DNA of 64,000 bases, taken from the NCBI GenBank assembly GCA_018672475.1, contig JABHFS010000146.1, forward strand, positions 89,694-153,693, in the 5' to 3' direction. Positions within the stretch are counted from its first letter, which is position 1. The number at the start of each line of letters is the position of its first letter. Below are positions 50,587 to 60,354 of this stretch, piece by piece. Source of the DNA: Gemmatimonadota bacterium. GTDB lineage: Bacteria; Latescibacterota; UBA2968; UBA8231. The notes below the pieces were generated by a model. That model made no database searches. It was not told where the DNA came from and saw only the letters and a list, made by a program, of their open reading frames with translations. Position numbers and translations under genes: made by a program.

Positions 50587-52641
50587 ATGACCCGGGACCA
50601 AGTAGTCCTCTGGGCCGTGGCCCTAGCGTGGTTGGCGATCTATCTGGCCTCCATGCTCTACCATACAGGAGGGCGGTTGGCGCTGCCCTTAGATGATTCC
50701 TTTATCTATTTCCAATACGCCCGCCAAGCTGCGGATGGCCAGTTCCTGCAATACAATACCGGTGTCGAAGCGACCGCGGGGGCAACCAGTATCTTGTATA
50801 TGTTATTGTTGGTCCCGGGTTTTTGGCTGGGTATATCGGATATTGGCATGGTCTGCTATGCTCTTTTATTGGGCTACATATTTCTTGGCCTGAGTGCGAT
50901 TCAACTCTTTAAAATAGGCCTGCAATTGAATGGCCGTTTTAGCGCTTGGATTTGCTCGTTGCTGTTTCTATCGTGTGGGCCAGTGTTGTGGGGATATTAT
51001 AGCGGGATGGAAATTGGCTTATTTAGCTTTTCGATCCTGTTAACCCTTAATTTATTCTTGGCTGGCGATCGTCGTTGTCCCTATGCGGCAACTTTAATGA
51101 TCTTAGCCCGACCTGAGGGTTTCGTGTTGGTCCTGTGGGGCTTGTTGTTGGTGGTCTGGCAAAAATACCAAAATAAAGATCGCTGGGATTCGCGTTGGTA
51201 TTTGCCCTTTGCAGCGTATGGATTGCAGGCTTTACTGATTGAAATATATACCGGTTCACCCGGAGCCTCCGGTTTTAATGCCAAATGGCTTTTTGCCGCC
51301 CCCCACGTTTCATTGCCCACGGTAGTCAGGGGTATCCTTTTTGATTTTGCAGAATTTGTCAAAGGCTTGCTTGCGGGTAGCCTTGGTCACCAGACTAGTG
51401 CCAACCTCTATGCCTATGACGGCAATTATCGCCGAATGGTTTTTGCCCCATTTGCCGCATTCGTCTTTATCGCTGAGTTGAGTTTTCGCACCTGGGATGA
51501 ATGGCAAGCGCGTCGTCCTGGAGCAGCCGCAATAGGGGGGGGATGGTTTATTGGTGGCATTCTTGTAACCTGCACCTTAGTCGAATTCGACGCGCATTTC
51601 AACCGCTATCAACAACCTTTCTTGCCGCTGTTTATTTTATTCGTCGGCTTGGGGCTGGGGCGGCTGGTCGCTGAGGGAGGCGAGTGGGGGCGGAAGTTGG
51701 CCTGGGGGGGCACCTGTATATTTGGGCTTTGGGGGATGATGTCGGCGACGTATTTTGCCGTGGCCTATGGGGAGAACTGCAGCGACATCCGCAACCAGCA
51801 AATTGAAATGGCTCACTTGATTGATGGGAGCCTGCCCCCAGATGCCCGCATTGCAATAAACGACGCCGGAGCCATTCGCTATTTCGGCCATCGCGAAACG
51901 ATTGATCTCGTGGGCCTTACAACCGCTGGCAATAGCGGTCCCTGGCGGCACGGGAGTGGGTCGGTCTTTGAGCGTCTAGAGTCCATGCCTGTTACTCGGC
52001 GTCCACAATACTTCGCAATCTTCCCCAATTGGTTCAAATTCCCGGAAGGTGCTTTTTTAGAGCCCTTGCATCGCATTCGCGTATTCGCCCCGTCAATTGT
52101 TGACGCTGAAAAAGTATTGTACCGGGCTCATTGGGACGCCTTGCAAGACGGCTCAAAACCCCACGGCGATGCATTGCCCGATGCGGGATGGCGATCCGTA
52201 GACGAGGTCGATATAGCCGATTTACAGAGTGAGAGTAGGCATGCTTATCAGTCGCAAATTCATATTCCTGGCAATGGTGAAGCGAATCTATTATTAGCCC
52301 TACCTCATGGGAATGAATCATCGGCTTTACTTATGGATGGTGGCCGGACGGTTACGGGGGGGGAGCGTATGCGTATTGAGTTAGATCCGGATAAACCCGC
52401 ACTTATTTTGATGCGGACGCTAACCGGAATCCGCCAGCATTTTACTGTCTTAGCAGATGGCGTTGAAGTGGGCAAGGTGGACCTGCCCGGGGGCAGGGGG
52501 CGCCAATGGCTTGATCTGCTTATTGCCCGGCTTCCGGCCAACCGCAAGGGAAGCACGGTTGAAATCGAAACCCGGCCGATCCATTTTGCCGGTGATCTAC
52601 GCCCTGTCGTCTCGTTTCACTACTGGTTTATGCAGCAATGA
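50587..52641 (+). CDS. GT-C-type membrane protein (glycosyltransferase 39-like), 684 residues
   Basis: Multi-pass inner-membrane protein. The first ~410 residues hold ten or so hydrophobic segments, with DDSFIYFQYARQAADGQFLQYNTG in the first large periplasmic loop. The acidic pair of DDSF is the usual catalytic position of GT-C (ArnT/PMT-like) lipid-linked sugar transferases. The last ~270 residues form a soluble periplasmic domain with beta-rich character. The start is taken at ATG 50587; a GTG at 50536 is in frame. The next gene, another GT-C protein, overlaps by 4 bases, so both act together, probably in surface glycan or glycoprotein synthesis (inference). Confidence 0.75.
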   Translation: MTRDQVVLWAVALAWLAIYLASMLYHTGGRLALPLDDSFIYFQYARQAADGQFLQYNTGVEATAGATSILYMLLLVPGFWLGISDIGMVCYALLLGYIFLGLSAIQLFKIGLQLNGRFSAWICSLLFLSCGPVLWGYYSGMEIGLFSFSILLTLNLFLAGDRRCPYAATLMILARPEGFVLVLWGLLLVVWQKYQNKDRWDSRWYLPFAAYGLQALLIEIYTGSPGASGFNAKWLFAAPHVSLPTVVRGILFDFAEFVKGLLAGSLGHQTSANLYAYDGNYRRMVFAPFAAFVFIAELSFRTWDEWQARRPGAAAIGGGWFIGGILVTCTLVEFDAHFNRYQQPFLPLFILFVGLGLGRLVAEGGEWGRKLAWGGTCIFGLWGMMSATYFAVAYGENCSDIRNQQIEMAHLIDGSLPPDARIAINDAGAIRYFGHRETIDLVGLTTAGNSGPWRHGSGSVFERLESMPVTRRPQYFAIFPNWFKFPEGAFLEPLHRIRVFAPSIVDAEKVLYRAHWDALQDGSKPHGDALPDAGWRSVDEVDIADLQSESRHAYQSQIHIPGNGEANLLLALPHGNESSALLMDGGRTVTGGERMRIELDPDKPALILMRTLTGIRQHFTVLADGVEVGKVDLPGGRGRQWLDLLIARLPANRKGSTVEIETRPIHFAGDLRPVVSFHYWFMQQ

Positions 52642-54599
52642 TGGTATCGTTTTTGAAAGAAAATGGCCTATGGTTGGTTTTATCCACAGCCTTCGCTCTT
52701 CGGGTGCTGTATCTCTTTCAAGCCGTCGATACGCCGCTCTTTGAAGTGTTGCTTATAGACTCCGAATTTTACGACCGTCGGGCCAGAGAAATCGGAGCAG
52801 GAAACTGGTTGGGTGACCGAGTTTTTTTTATGAATCCCTTCTATTCATATTTCCTGGCGGTTTTATATGCAATAAGCGGGACTGATTATTTTCATGTAGC
52901 CCTGGTGCAATCGGCCATGGGGGTTTGCAGCTGTGCCCTTGTTTACGGGCTGGGCCGTCGACTGTGGGGGCAGGCCGTCGGTTTGTTGGCGGCCGGACTG
53001 GCAGCGGTATATGGGCCGTATCTTTTCTATGACGGGGCTTTACTTACGGCTTCCCCGATTACTTTGCTGAATCTCGGGGCGCTATACTGTTTGCTTCGTT
53101 CGCTCGAAGAAGATGGTCCCTGGTTGTGGGCTGCCGGTTTGCTTTTGGGGTTGTCGGCTACTGCCCGGCCACTCGTTTTACTCTTTGTCTTTGTTTTGGG
53201 GGGGTGGTATCTCAATCGTTGCGGGCGAGCCGGATTGTATTCCTGGGGTAAAGTCTTGCTCGGTTGTGGTTTGGTGGTTGGACTTGTTGTCCTGCGCAAC
53301 TTCGTCGTTGGCGGCGAGTTATTACTCACGACTTCATCGGCCGGAATGAATCTTTATGTCGGCAACCACCCAGGGGCTAATGGCATCTACTCGCAAGTGG
53401 AATTTCTCAGCAGCGCGGAGCCGGATTTAGAGCGCTTGGCTTTTGTGCGAGAGGCTGAGCGGATAAGCGGTGAGTCGCTAAGTCCAGGGCAGGTGTCCAG
53501 GTTTTGGTTGGAGGAGGCGGTGCGCTTCGCCTTCGCGCACCCATTGGAATACTTGAGATTACTCAGCCGCAAGCTGTATATGTTTTGCAATTCGGTGGAA
53601 GCCCAGAATAACCTAAGTATATATTTCGCACGAGACTTCGTGCCCCTGTTGCGCTGGAACTTGCTTGGTTGGGGGATACTGTTCCCATTGGCCCTCGCAA
53701 ATTGGATACAACAGCGGCGCAGCGGCAGTTCGTTTCTCGACCTATATCTGGCCGCCTATTTAACGGGATGTATGTTGTTTTTTGTTTCTTCCGAATACCG
53801 TTTGCCGGTGGTGCCGATACTCTGTCTGTATTCAGCTCGCTGGATTTTATTTATGCAGAATAGTTTAGTGCAAAAGAACTATACGGCAGCCGTTAAATCA
53901 CTTTTACTCGTGGCACTGTTGGCTATTCCGGTCAATTATCAGGATGCGGGTGCGAGACAATTAACCCTTAGGAGAGTCGATTATTATAATTTTGCCACCC
54001 TTTATCAACGGCAAGGTAATTGGCTCCGAGCCGAAGAGTTCTTTCGCCAAGCCTTGCGTATTGATCCGAATTTTATGCCTGCTCGATCAGGATTAGCTGG
54101 TGTACTCGCCCGCCAAAGGGAGGCGGGCGGAGCGGCCTCGGTGGTGGTTGATCCTGGGGTGCGGCGGGGTTTGGGGTTATTCAAGGACGGAGATTATGAA
54201 GCGGCAATTTTGGTCTTCAAGCGTGCCATTAAACGGAATGGTCCACAATGCCAGATTTATAACAACATAGGCCTTAGTTATTACCGTTTGGGCGGCTGGG
54301 AGGACGCTATTCATTATTTTAAGCTGGCGCTTGGCATCGATTCTCTCTATGTGCGCGCGCATTACAATCTCGGTTTAGTTCATCGACGTAAAGGAGACGA
54401 ACAAGCTGCACAGCATGACTTTGCCAACGTGCTAGAACTCGATACAGACAACGACAAAGCCCGCTTTCAGCTCGCTGTATTGTTTACGCAAATGGGGAGG
54501 AAAATGGAGGCGGAAACTCATTGGGAGTTATTGCTGGCGAGGAATCCTAGAGACCAGCGACTGAGGGGTAAAATCGATTCTATAAGGGCAGCCGATTAA
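52638..54599 (+). CDS. GT-C-type membrane protein with C-terminal TPR domain
   Basis: Multi-pass membrane protein of 653 residues. The amino ~430 residues contain about ten membrane segments and the loop LIDSEFYDRRAREIG, where Asp/Glu sit at the GT-C catalytic position. GNHPGANGIY and FFMNPFYSYFLAVLYA are as in dolichyl-phosphate-mannose/ArnT-like transferases. The remaining ~220 residues are three or four TPR repeats (YYNFATLYQRQGNWLRAEEFFRQALRIDP; YNNIGLSYYRLGGWEDAIHYFKLALGID; AHYNLGLVHRRKGDEQAAQHDF), a layout known from several O-glycosylation-type proteins. It overlaps the previous gene (ATGA) and ends 7 bases before a UvrA-like gene. Confidence 0.8.
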   Translation: MMVSFLKENGLWLVLSTAFALRVLYLFQAVDTPLFEVLLIDSEFYDRRAREIGAGNWLGDRVFFMNPFYSYFLAVLYAISGTDYFHVALVQSAMGVCSCALVYGLGRRLWGQAVGLLAAGLAAVYGPYLFYDGALLTASPITLLNLGALYCLLRSLEEDGPWLWAAGLLLGLSATARPLVLLFVFVLGGWYLNRCGRAGLYSWGKVLLGCGLVVGLVVLRNFVVGGELLLTTSSAGMNLYVGNHPGANGIYSQVEFLSSAEPDLERLAFVREAERISGESLSPGQVSRFWLEEAVRFAFAHPLEYLRLLSRKLYMFCNSVEAQNNLSIYFARDFVPLLRWNLLGWGILFPLALANWIQQRRSGSSFLDLYLAAYLTGCMLFFVSSEYRLPVVPILCLYSARWILFMQNSLVQKNYTAAVKSLLLVALLAIPVNYQDAGARQLTLRRVDYYNFATLYQRQGNWLRAEEFFRQALRIDPNFMPARSGLAGVLARQREAGGAASVVVDPGVRRGLGLFKDGDYEAAILVFKRAIKRNGPQCQIYNNIGLSYYRLGGWEDAIHYFKLALGIDSLYVRAHYNLGLVHRRKGDEQAAQHDFANVLELDTDNDKARFQLAVLFTQMGRKMEAETHWELLLARNPRDQRLRGKIDSIRAAD

Positions 54600-54606
54600 T
54601 AGGTTT

Positions 54607-56745
54607 ATGGAAGAAAGAATTAAAATAAGCGGGGCCAGAGCAGGTGGCCTTCGGGATGTCGATTTGGAATTAGCGCTGGGCAAGGTCTTATGTTTCACTG
54701 GCCGCAGTAGCAATGGGCGACTGGCGATGGCTGTCGATGTGCTTTACGCAGAAAGTCGGCGGCGTTATATGCAGGCGCTTTCTCCAGTTGAACGAGAAGG
54801 CATCGGCGGTGTTGGCAAGGTCGATTTGGATGAAATTACTGGTTTGCCTCCTGCTATCTATTTGGGCAGAAAGCGCAGAGGGCGATCTGTCGGTGACTAT
54901 CTGCAATTGGATGCGATGTTGATACAACTTGTCATGGAAAACGGTCAGATGCACTGTGCCGACTGTGGCGGGGCCTGTCGTGGATACGAGGCGGCTGAAG
55001 TTGAAAGCGAACTGGTCAAATTGCATCCAGGTAAGAGATGGCTGATCATGGCGCCTCTGCAAGTGCGAGAGGGAATCGACTGGGGAGGCTTTTGCCGTGA
55101 ATTGACTCTTGGTGGATTTCTACGTGTGATGATTGCGGGAGAGGTAATTCGCTTGGATGGGGAAGTGCCCGCCCCTCCCAAAGTAGACGACGATGCATAT
55201 GTGGTGATCGACCGTCTAGTGCCAACGCCAGATTCGAACGTGCGTTTCCTAGAAGCCGTGCGCTTGAGTCGATCGATATCTTCAGGGCAAACGACGGTAT
55301 GGGAAGTTGAATCTGAGGCAATGCTGGATTTCAACCAACAACCAACCTGTTGTGATTGTGGGCGTCAGTATGAAGAACTGATTGCCCATAACCATGCCTC
55401 AGGCGATGCTAATATGCAGAATATGTATATGTTTGGCCGCTCGTTTACCGATTTGGCGGAGGAGAAAATTGCGGATGTGCAAATACTACTAGACGCCAAT
55501 GTCCCAGAGGGTAATTTGCGGGCTAAGATCAACGCGATATTGTTAGAGGCGGGCAATTTACAACTAGATCATTTGGCTTTGAATCGTCGGGTGGAAACCT
55601 TGTCGGGGGGGGAGTGGTTGCGATTGCAATTGGCGGCCTGTTTGACTAGTGGTCTAATGGGCATACTCTACATTTTTGAGGAAATGGGGGGGCAAGTCGG
55701 CACGGATTTGCTACCTGCTGTTGTGGGGCGCTTACGCCATCTGGTGCAATTGGGGAATACGGTCTTGCTCCTTGACCACCATCATGATCTCGTTGCCGAT
55801 GCAGACCAGGTCTGGGATTTTACCGATGGCAGGGCAAGGTTGGTCACATCGGCACCAGCGGTGCCCAAGGTGAAACGACGATCAGCCAAGATTGAAAATT
55901 ACGAATTCCTAACGATTGTTGGAATGGGGCCATTGGGTGAATTGAGTATAGAGTTGCCGCAAGGCGCCCTTACTTGTTTACACGGTCCGTCTGGGTGCGG
56001 TAAAACGCGTATATTGCGCGATCTTTTACCTGCCGCCTTAAAGGGCAAGGCGACGGGGTACGCGGTGAGTGGTGTTGGACGGAATAACCGGGTGGTCACA
56101 TTGGACGATCGCGTTGGGCGAGATACTTTGTTGGCGGAAATGGGAGTTTTCGAACGCATCGCGGGTTTATATGCCGCATCCGCGGTGGCCAAGGCCCAAG
56201 GGTGGGGGCGTGCCGCTTTTATGTTGGATAAACCGGGCGGAAGGTGTCCGAGTTGTGAAGGGCTTGGGCAAAGGCATTTCGACTTGGAATTTCTTGAGGA
56301 TATTTCCCTCAAGTGTGAAGCGTGTGAAGGTTTACGGTTCCGCAGTGAAATTCGCGAAATTACATTGCGGGGGATTAGTATATCGGATGTTCTGGCGATG
56401 ACTGTGGAGCGGGGATTGCGTCATTTCGCCAGAGACGCGAAGATCAAAGCTAGCCTTGAGGCCGCAGATCTATGCGGCTTAGGTTATTTGTCACTGGGGC
56501 AGAATGTGCGAAAACTCGAGCGCGGTGAATGGCTGCGTTTGCGGTTGGCCTTGGAGTCGACACGCAAGTCTCATCGAAGTTGGTTGCTGATTGATGAACC
56601 GGCTGGTGGAGACCATCCTCAAGACGTTCAGCAGATGGTTATGGCGTTGCAGCTCTTGCTCGAAAAAGGGGCAACGATTGTCGTCGCGGAAAGGCACCCA
56701 TTGATTTTGGCGGCGGCCGATAAGGTTGTAGAATTACAGCCCTAA
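54607..56745 (+). CDS. UvrA-like ABC ATPase, strongly diverged
   Basis: Relative of the excision-repair ATPase UvrA, 712 residues against about 940. First nucleotide site: the UvrA Walker A block [23 protein letters not shown] is here GRSSNGRLAMAVD and LYAESRRRY, so the Lys and Ser are lost. Its signature LSGGEWLRLQLA survives, but Walker B is IFEEMGG in place of VLDEPSIGL. Second site: Walker A HGPSGCGKT and Walker B WLLIDEPAGG are intact, the signature is LERGEWLRLRLA. The UvrA zinc finger is kept (CPSCEGLGQ ... CEACEGLRF, about 547-573). One working site is likely. It follows two membrane glycosyltransferase-like genes, not uvrB or uvrC. Confidence 0.85.
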   Translation: MEERIKISGARAGGLRDVDLELALGKVLCFTGRSSNGRLAMAVDVLYAESRRRYMQALSPVEREGIGGVGKVDLDEITGLPPAIYLGRKRRGRSVGDYLQLDAMLIQLVMENGQMHCADCGGACRGYEAAEVESELVKLHPGKRWLIMAPLQVREGIDWGGFCRELTLGGFLRVMIAGEVIRLDGEVPAPPKVDDDAYVVIDRLVPTPDSNVRFLEAVRLSRSISSGQTTVWEVESEAMLDFNQQPTCCDCGRQYEELIAHNHASGDANMQNMYMFGRSFTDLAEEKIADVQILLDANVPEGNLRAKINAILLEAGNLQLDHLALNRRVETLSGGEWLRLQLAACLTSGLMGILYIFEEMGGQVGTDLLPAVVGRLRHLVQLGNTVLLLDHHHDLVADADQVWDFTDGRARLVTSAPAVPKVKRRSAKIENYEFLTIVGMGPLGELSIELPQGALTCLHGPSGCGKTRILRDLLPAALKGKATGYAVSGVGRNNRVVTLDDRVGRDTLLAEMGVFERIAGLYAASAVAKAQGWGRAAFMLDKPGGRCPSCEGLGQRHFDLEFLEDISLKCEACEGLRFRSEIREITLRGISISDVLAMTVERGLRHFARDAKIKASLEAADLCGLGYLSLGQNVRKLERGEWLRLRLALESTRKSHRSWLLIDEPAGGDHPQDVQQMVMALQLLLEKGATIVVAERHPLILAAADKVVELQP

Positions 56746-56901
56746 TTTAGCGATTGCCAGGGGGGGATCTTGGTCCTGGCGGCTTGTATGAGCTTGCGGT
56801 ATATATGACTCCTGTCTATTTTTCTGTATAGGCATTTGTAGGCATCTAGAAGTAGTATAAACCGTGTTCCCCTTATATCCCATAGTGGGGGTGGTTTTCG
56901 C

Positions 56902-57369
56902 ATGAGTATCGTAAAAAAACTGCAAGAATTGGCCATAAATAGACTTGATTTAGATGGCTACGTCTCTTGCGCGCCTGATACCATTGTCAGCGATGTCCTA
57001 AAGGAAATGCGCGGGGCCAGGGTCAGTGCCGTGCTGGTAGAGGCCGATGGCCGTTTGGTGGGGATATTCACTGAACGAGACGCGCTGACTAAGGTCGCCA
57101 ATGAATCCTCGACCTGGAGTTCGGCGGTCGAGGGGTTTATGACCCGTACCCCGCAAAGCCTTACCGCCGAGCAGTCGATTGGCGAAGCGCTACAACTGAT
57201 GAACGCCGGCCATTATCGCAATGTGCCGATAGTCGACGAGCATGGGCACATTGAGGGTAACCTACCCCAGCACGAGATTATCCGTTTCCTCACCGACCAA
57301 TTTCCGCACGACATCTACAACTTGCCCCCCGATCCCGAGCGCATTGCCCACACTAAAGAAGGTGCCTGA
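56902..57369 (+). CDS. CBS-domain pair protein upstream of kor
   Basis: Cytoplasmic protein of 155 residues consisting of two CBS motifs (about 20-75: APDTIVSDVLKEMRGARVSAVLVEADGRLVGIFTERDALTKVA is present in parts; about 85-140: TRTPQSLTAEQSIGEALQLMNAGHYRNVPIVDEHG). CBS pairs bind adenine nucleotides or SAM and usually regulate a partner. No ribosome site is obvious before the ATG. It ends 52 bases before korA, and a second CBS protein closes the operon, so a link between energy charge and Kor activity is a reasonable inference. Confidence 0.85.
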   Translation: MSIVKKLQELAINRLDLDGYVSCAPDTIVSDVLKEMRGARVSAVLVEADGRLVGIFTERDALTKVANESSTWSSAVEGFMTRTPQSLTAEQSIGEALQLMNAGHYRNVPIVDEHGHIEGNLPQHEIIRFLTDQFPHDIYNLPPDPERIAHTKEGA

Positions 57370-57421
57370 GCATGCGCTGTGGACCGGAGATCTCATCCCA
57401 ATTATAGGAGGATCGAGCGCA

Positions 57422-59296
57422 ATGGCCGAAACAGTGGCCTCATCGGCGTCTGCTGACAAGCAAGAGCCCCGAGAAGAAGAACGCCAGTCCGTCGTAATCG
57501 TTTTTTCCGGTGACTCCGGTGATGGAATGCAATTGACCGGTGACCAATTCACCAATACCTCCGCCATACTGGGTAATGATGTCAGCACTTTTCCGGATAT
57601 CCCAGCCGAGATCCGCGCGCCCGCCGGGACCATTCCCGGGTTAAGCGGCTATCAGGTCAATTTTTCTTCTACCGAGCTCTATACAGCGGGCGACTCGCCG
57701 CAGGTTTTGGTCGCGATGAATCCCGCGGCGCTCAAGGCGAATTTGCCGGACCTTGATTCGGGTGGCACGATCATCGTCAACACGGATACCTTCAACCGCA
57801 ACGGTCTTCGCAAAGCCGGTTATGAAAGCAATCCCCTCGAAGGTGAGGGCCTCAGTGGTTACGACGTGCATCAGGTACCGCTGACCACACTGACCCGCAA
57901 TGCGCTTGAAGACATTGAAGGCATGAGCAACCAGGAGAAGGACAAGTGCAAAAATGCCTTTGCCCTGGGCTTGGTATTCTGGATGTTTGACCGCCCAATT
58001 GATTTTACCATGAAATTTTACGAGACCAAATTCGCGAGCCGACCGGAGGTGGTCGAGTCCAATTCGCGGGTTCTAAAGGCAGGTTATTACTACGGCGAAA
58101 CGGCTGAGACCTTTCAAACCAGAATCAACGTGCCCAGCCGGCAAGCCGTTGAATCTGGAGTGTATAAGCGACTGACGGGGAATGAAGCGATTGTCCTCGG
58201 TTTAGTCACCGCCGCGCAAAAAGCCAATAAGCCGCTCTTTTACGGTTCTTATCCCATTACGCCGGCGAGCACTATTCTCGAAGGGTTGGCGGCGCTAAAA
58301 AACTTTGACGTAAGGACCTTTCAGGCCGAAGATGAAATTGCGGCCATGGGGTCAGTCATCGGTGCGGCCTTTGCCGGAACATTAGCGGCGACAGCCAGCA
58401 GTGGGCCGGGGATAGCATTGAAAAGCGAGGCGATCAACTTGGCTGTTGTAATGGAATTGCCGATGTTGGTGGTCAATGTGCAACGTGGTGGGCCCAGTAC
58501 TGGTTTGCCGACCAAGACCGAGCAGGCGGATTTATTGGAAGTCCTATTCGGTCGTAATGGTGAGAGCCCGATCCCGGTGTTGGCCCCGGCGACGCCAGTT
58601 GAGTGTTTTAACATGACCATTGAGGCTTGCCGTATCGCGATTCGCTATATGACGCCGGTATTCCTGCTGTCAGACGGCTATGTGGCGAATAACTCCGAAC
58701 CATGGAAAATCCCCGACCCTGCTTTGATCGAACCCATCGAAGCAAATTTCCGTACAGACCCAGAGGGGTATCAACCCTATATGCGGGATGAGAAAACGTT
58801 GGCTAGGCCATGGGTTGTACCTGGTACACCGGGAATGGAACATCGAATTGGCGGTTTGGGCAAACAGGATGTGACCGGTAATGTCTCCTATGCTCCTGAA
58901 GATCACGAACACATTATCCGCACTAGGGCACAAAAGATTGCCGGCATCGCTGACTATATTCCGGAGTTGGAAGTCACTGGGCCGGAAGAAGGGGACTTGT
59001 TGGTCCTGGGGTGGGGCGGCACTTATGGTGCTATTCGAGCTGCTGTCGAGCAGGTGCAAGGTGAAGGTCTTGAAGTAGCCAGGGCACATTTGCGGCATTT
59101 GAACCCCTTGCCCCGCAATCTTGGTAATGTCCTTGGTCGTTATAAGCAGATCTTGGTGCCAGAATTGAACCTAGGGCAGTTGGCATTTTTGTTGCAGGGG
59201 CATTTTCCGGTGCGCGTCATCAAGTTAAACAAGGTACAAGGGCGTCCTTTCCAAATCCGGGAAGTGGCGGACAAGATTCGCGAAGTATTGCGTTGA
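57422..59296 (+). CDS. korA: 2-oxoacid:ferredoxin oxidoreductase, fused gamma-alpha subunit (KorA-like)
   Basis: Large subunit of an enzyme that decarboxylates a 2-oxoacid (most likely 2-oxoglutarate) to the acyl-CoA while reducing ferredoxin, or runs in reverse in carbon fixation. 624 residues: the gamma domain comes first (VVIVFSGDSGDGMQLTGDQF, FPDIPAEIRAPAGT), then the alpha pyrimidine-binding domain (GNEAIVLGLVTAAQKANKPLFYGSYPITPAS, EDEIAAMGSVIGAAFAG, SSGPGIALKSEA, VNVQRGGPSTGLPT). The fusion is typical of KorA/VorB-type enzymes. AGGAGG precedes ATG 57422; longer upstream frames overlap the CBS gene and are rejected. No delta ferredoxin subunit follows. Confidence 0.94.
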   Translation: MAETVASSASADKQEPREEERQSVVIVFSGDSGDGMQLTGDQFTNTSAILGNDVSTFPDIPAEIRAPAGTIPGLSGYQVNFSSTELYTAGDSPQVLVAMNPAALKANLPDLDSGGTIIVNTDTFNRNGLRKAGYESNPLEGEGLSGYDVHQVPLTTLTRNALEDIEGMSNQEKDKCKNAFALGLVFWMFDRPIDFTMKFYETKFASRPEVVESNSRVLKAGYYYGETAETFQTRINVPSRQAVESGVYKRLTGNEAIVLGLVTAAQKANKPLFYGSYPITPASTILEGLAALKNFDVRTFQAEDEIAAMGSVIGAAFAGTLAATASSGPGIALKSEAINLAVVMELPMLVVNVQRGGPSTGLPTKTEQADLLEVLFGRNGESPIPVLAPATPVECFNMTIEACRIAIRYMTPVFLLSDGYVANNSEPWKIPDPALIEPIEANFRTDPEGYQPYMRDEKTLARPWVVPGTPGMEHRIGGLGKQDVTGNVSYAPEDHEHIIRTRAQKIAGIADYIPELEVTGPEEGDLLVLGWGGTYGAIRAAVEQVQGEGLEVARAHLRHLNPLPRNLGNVLGRYKQILVPELNLGQLAFLLQGHFPVRVIKLNKVQGRPFQIREVADKIREVLR

Positions 59297-59316
59297 GAAG
59301 TTGGGAGATATTATAG

Positions 59317-60339
59317 ATGTCTGAAGCTGTAGCAGAGTCCAAGCTGACCCGGAAGGATTTTGTCTCGGACCAAGAAGTCCGCTGGTGCCCTGGGTGCGGC
59401 GATTACGCCATCCTGGCCCAGATGCAGAAGGTTTTACCCGAACTGGGTATACCGAGAGAAAATATCGTATTTGTATCGGGCATTGGTTGCTCGAGTCGGT
59501 TTCCTTATTACATGAATACCTATGGGGTACACTCGATTCACGGTCGTGCCCCGACTATAGCCACCGGGATTAAGTCGGCCAATCCCGATTTGAGCGTTTG
59601 GGTCATTACCGGTGATGGAGATGGTCTCTCGATCGGCGGCAACCATCTATTGCACAGTCTTAGACGCAATGTGGATCTAAAAATCCTATTGTTCAATAAT
59701 CGCATTTATGGGTTGACTAAGGGGCAGTACTCGCCGACTTCCCTGCAGGGGCACCGAACGAAATCTACGCCGATGGGGTCGATTGATTATCCGCTCAATC
59801 CCATCTCGGTCGCCCTTAGTGCCGAGGCGACTTTTGTCGCCCGGACCCAAGATACGAATACCAAACATTTGAGTATGGTGCTGCAGCGAGCTGCCGAGCA
59901 TAAGGGGGCGGCTTTTGTCGAAATATACCAGAATTGCGTGGTGTTAAACCCAACCGCTTGGGACCATACGACCAAGGCCGACGTGCGCGACGATAATATT
60001 GTTTTTCTCGAAGAGGGCAAACCGCTAATTTTTGGGAAAAACCTTGATAAGGGCATCCGGATGAACGGCACTGAACCTGAGATCGTTTCGTTGGACGGGG
60101 ATATTACAGAAGACGAACTTGTCGTGCATCAAGAGGGCCGTGAAAACGCGAGTTATGCCTATATGCTCAGTCGCATGGAGTATCCCTCCATGCCGTTGCC
60201 TTTTGGCGTGCTGAGGTCTGTAGATAAACCATCCTATACTGATATGATGTTCGATCAGGTGGAGGCCGCAGTTGAAGCTAAAGGCGCAGGTGACTTGAAC
60301 TCCCTATTTAACGCAGGTGATACCTGGGTTGTCGATTAG
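59317..60339 (+). CDS. korB: 2-oxoacid:ferredoxin oxidoreductase beta subunit (KorB-like)
   Basis: Thiamine-diphosphate and [4Fe-4S] subunit of the same enzyme, 340 residues. It contains the cluster motif WCPGCGDYAIL, a third cysteine in SGIGCSSRFP, and the thiamine-diphosphate block GDGDGLSIGGNHLLHSLRRN...LFNNRIYGLTKGQYSPTS, and a later Cys in EIYQNCVVL. All these are as expected for KorB. The preceding oxoacid specificity (2-oxoglutarate over pyruvate) is inferred from the two-subunit layout. It follows korA by 20 bases; a zinc-ribbon CBS protein follows after 15 bases. Confidence 0.95.
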   Translation: MSEAVAESKLTRKDFVSDQEVRWCPGCGDYAILAQMQKVLPELGIPRENIVFVSGIGCSSRFPYYMNTYGVHSIHGRAPTIATGIKSANPDLSVWVITGDGDGLSIGGNHLLHSLRRNVDLKILLFNNRIYGLTKGQYSPTSLQGHRTKSTPMGSIDYPLNPISVALSAEATFVARTQDTNTKHLSMVLQRAAEHKGAAFVEIYQNCVVLNPTAWDHTTKADVRDDNIVFLEEGKPLIFGKNLDKGIRMNGTEPEIVSLDGDITEDELVVHQEGRENASYAYMLSRMEYPSMPLPFGVLRSVDKPSYTDMMFDQVEAAVEAKGAGDLNSLFNAGDTWVVD

Positions 60340-60354
60340 GGAAAGGAGAGCCCC

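Noticed and set aside
54607..56745. Housekeeping uvrA
   Set aside because: First Walker A and Walker B are broken, the protein is about 230 residues short, and both signature contexts are altered.
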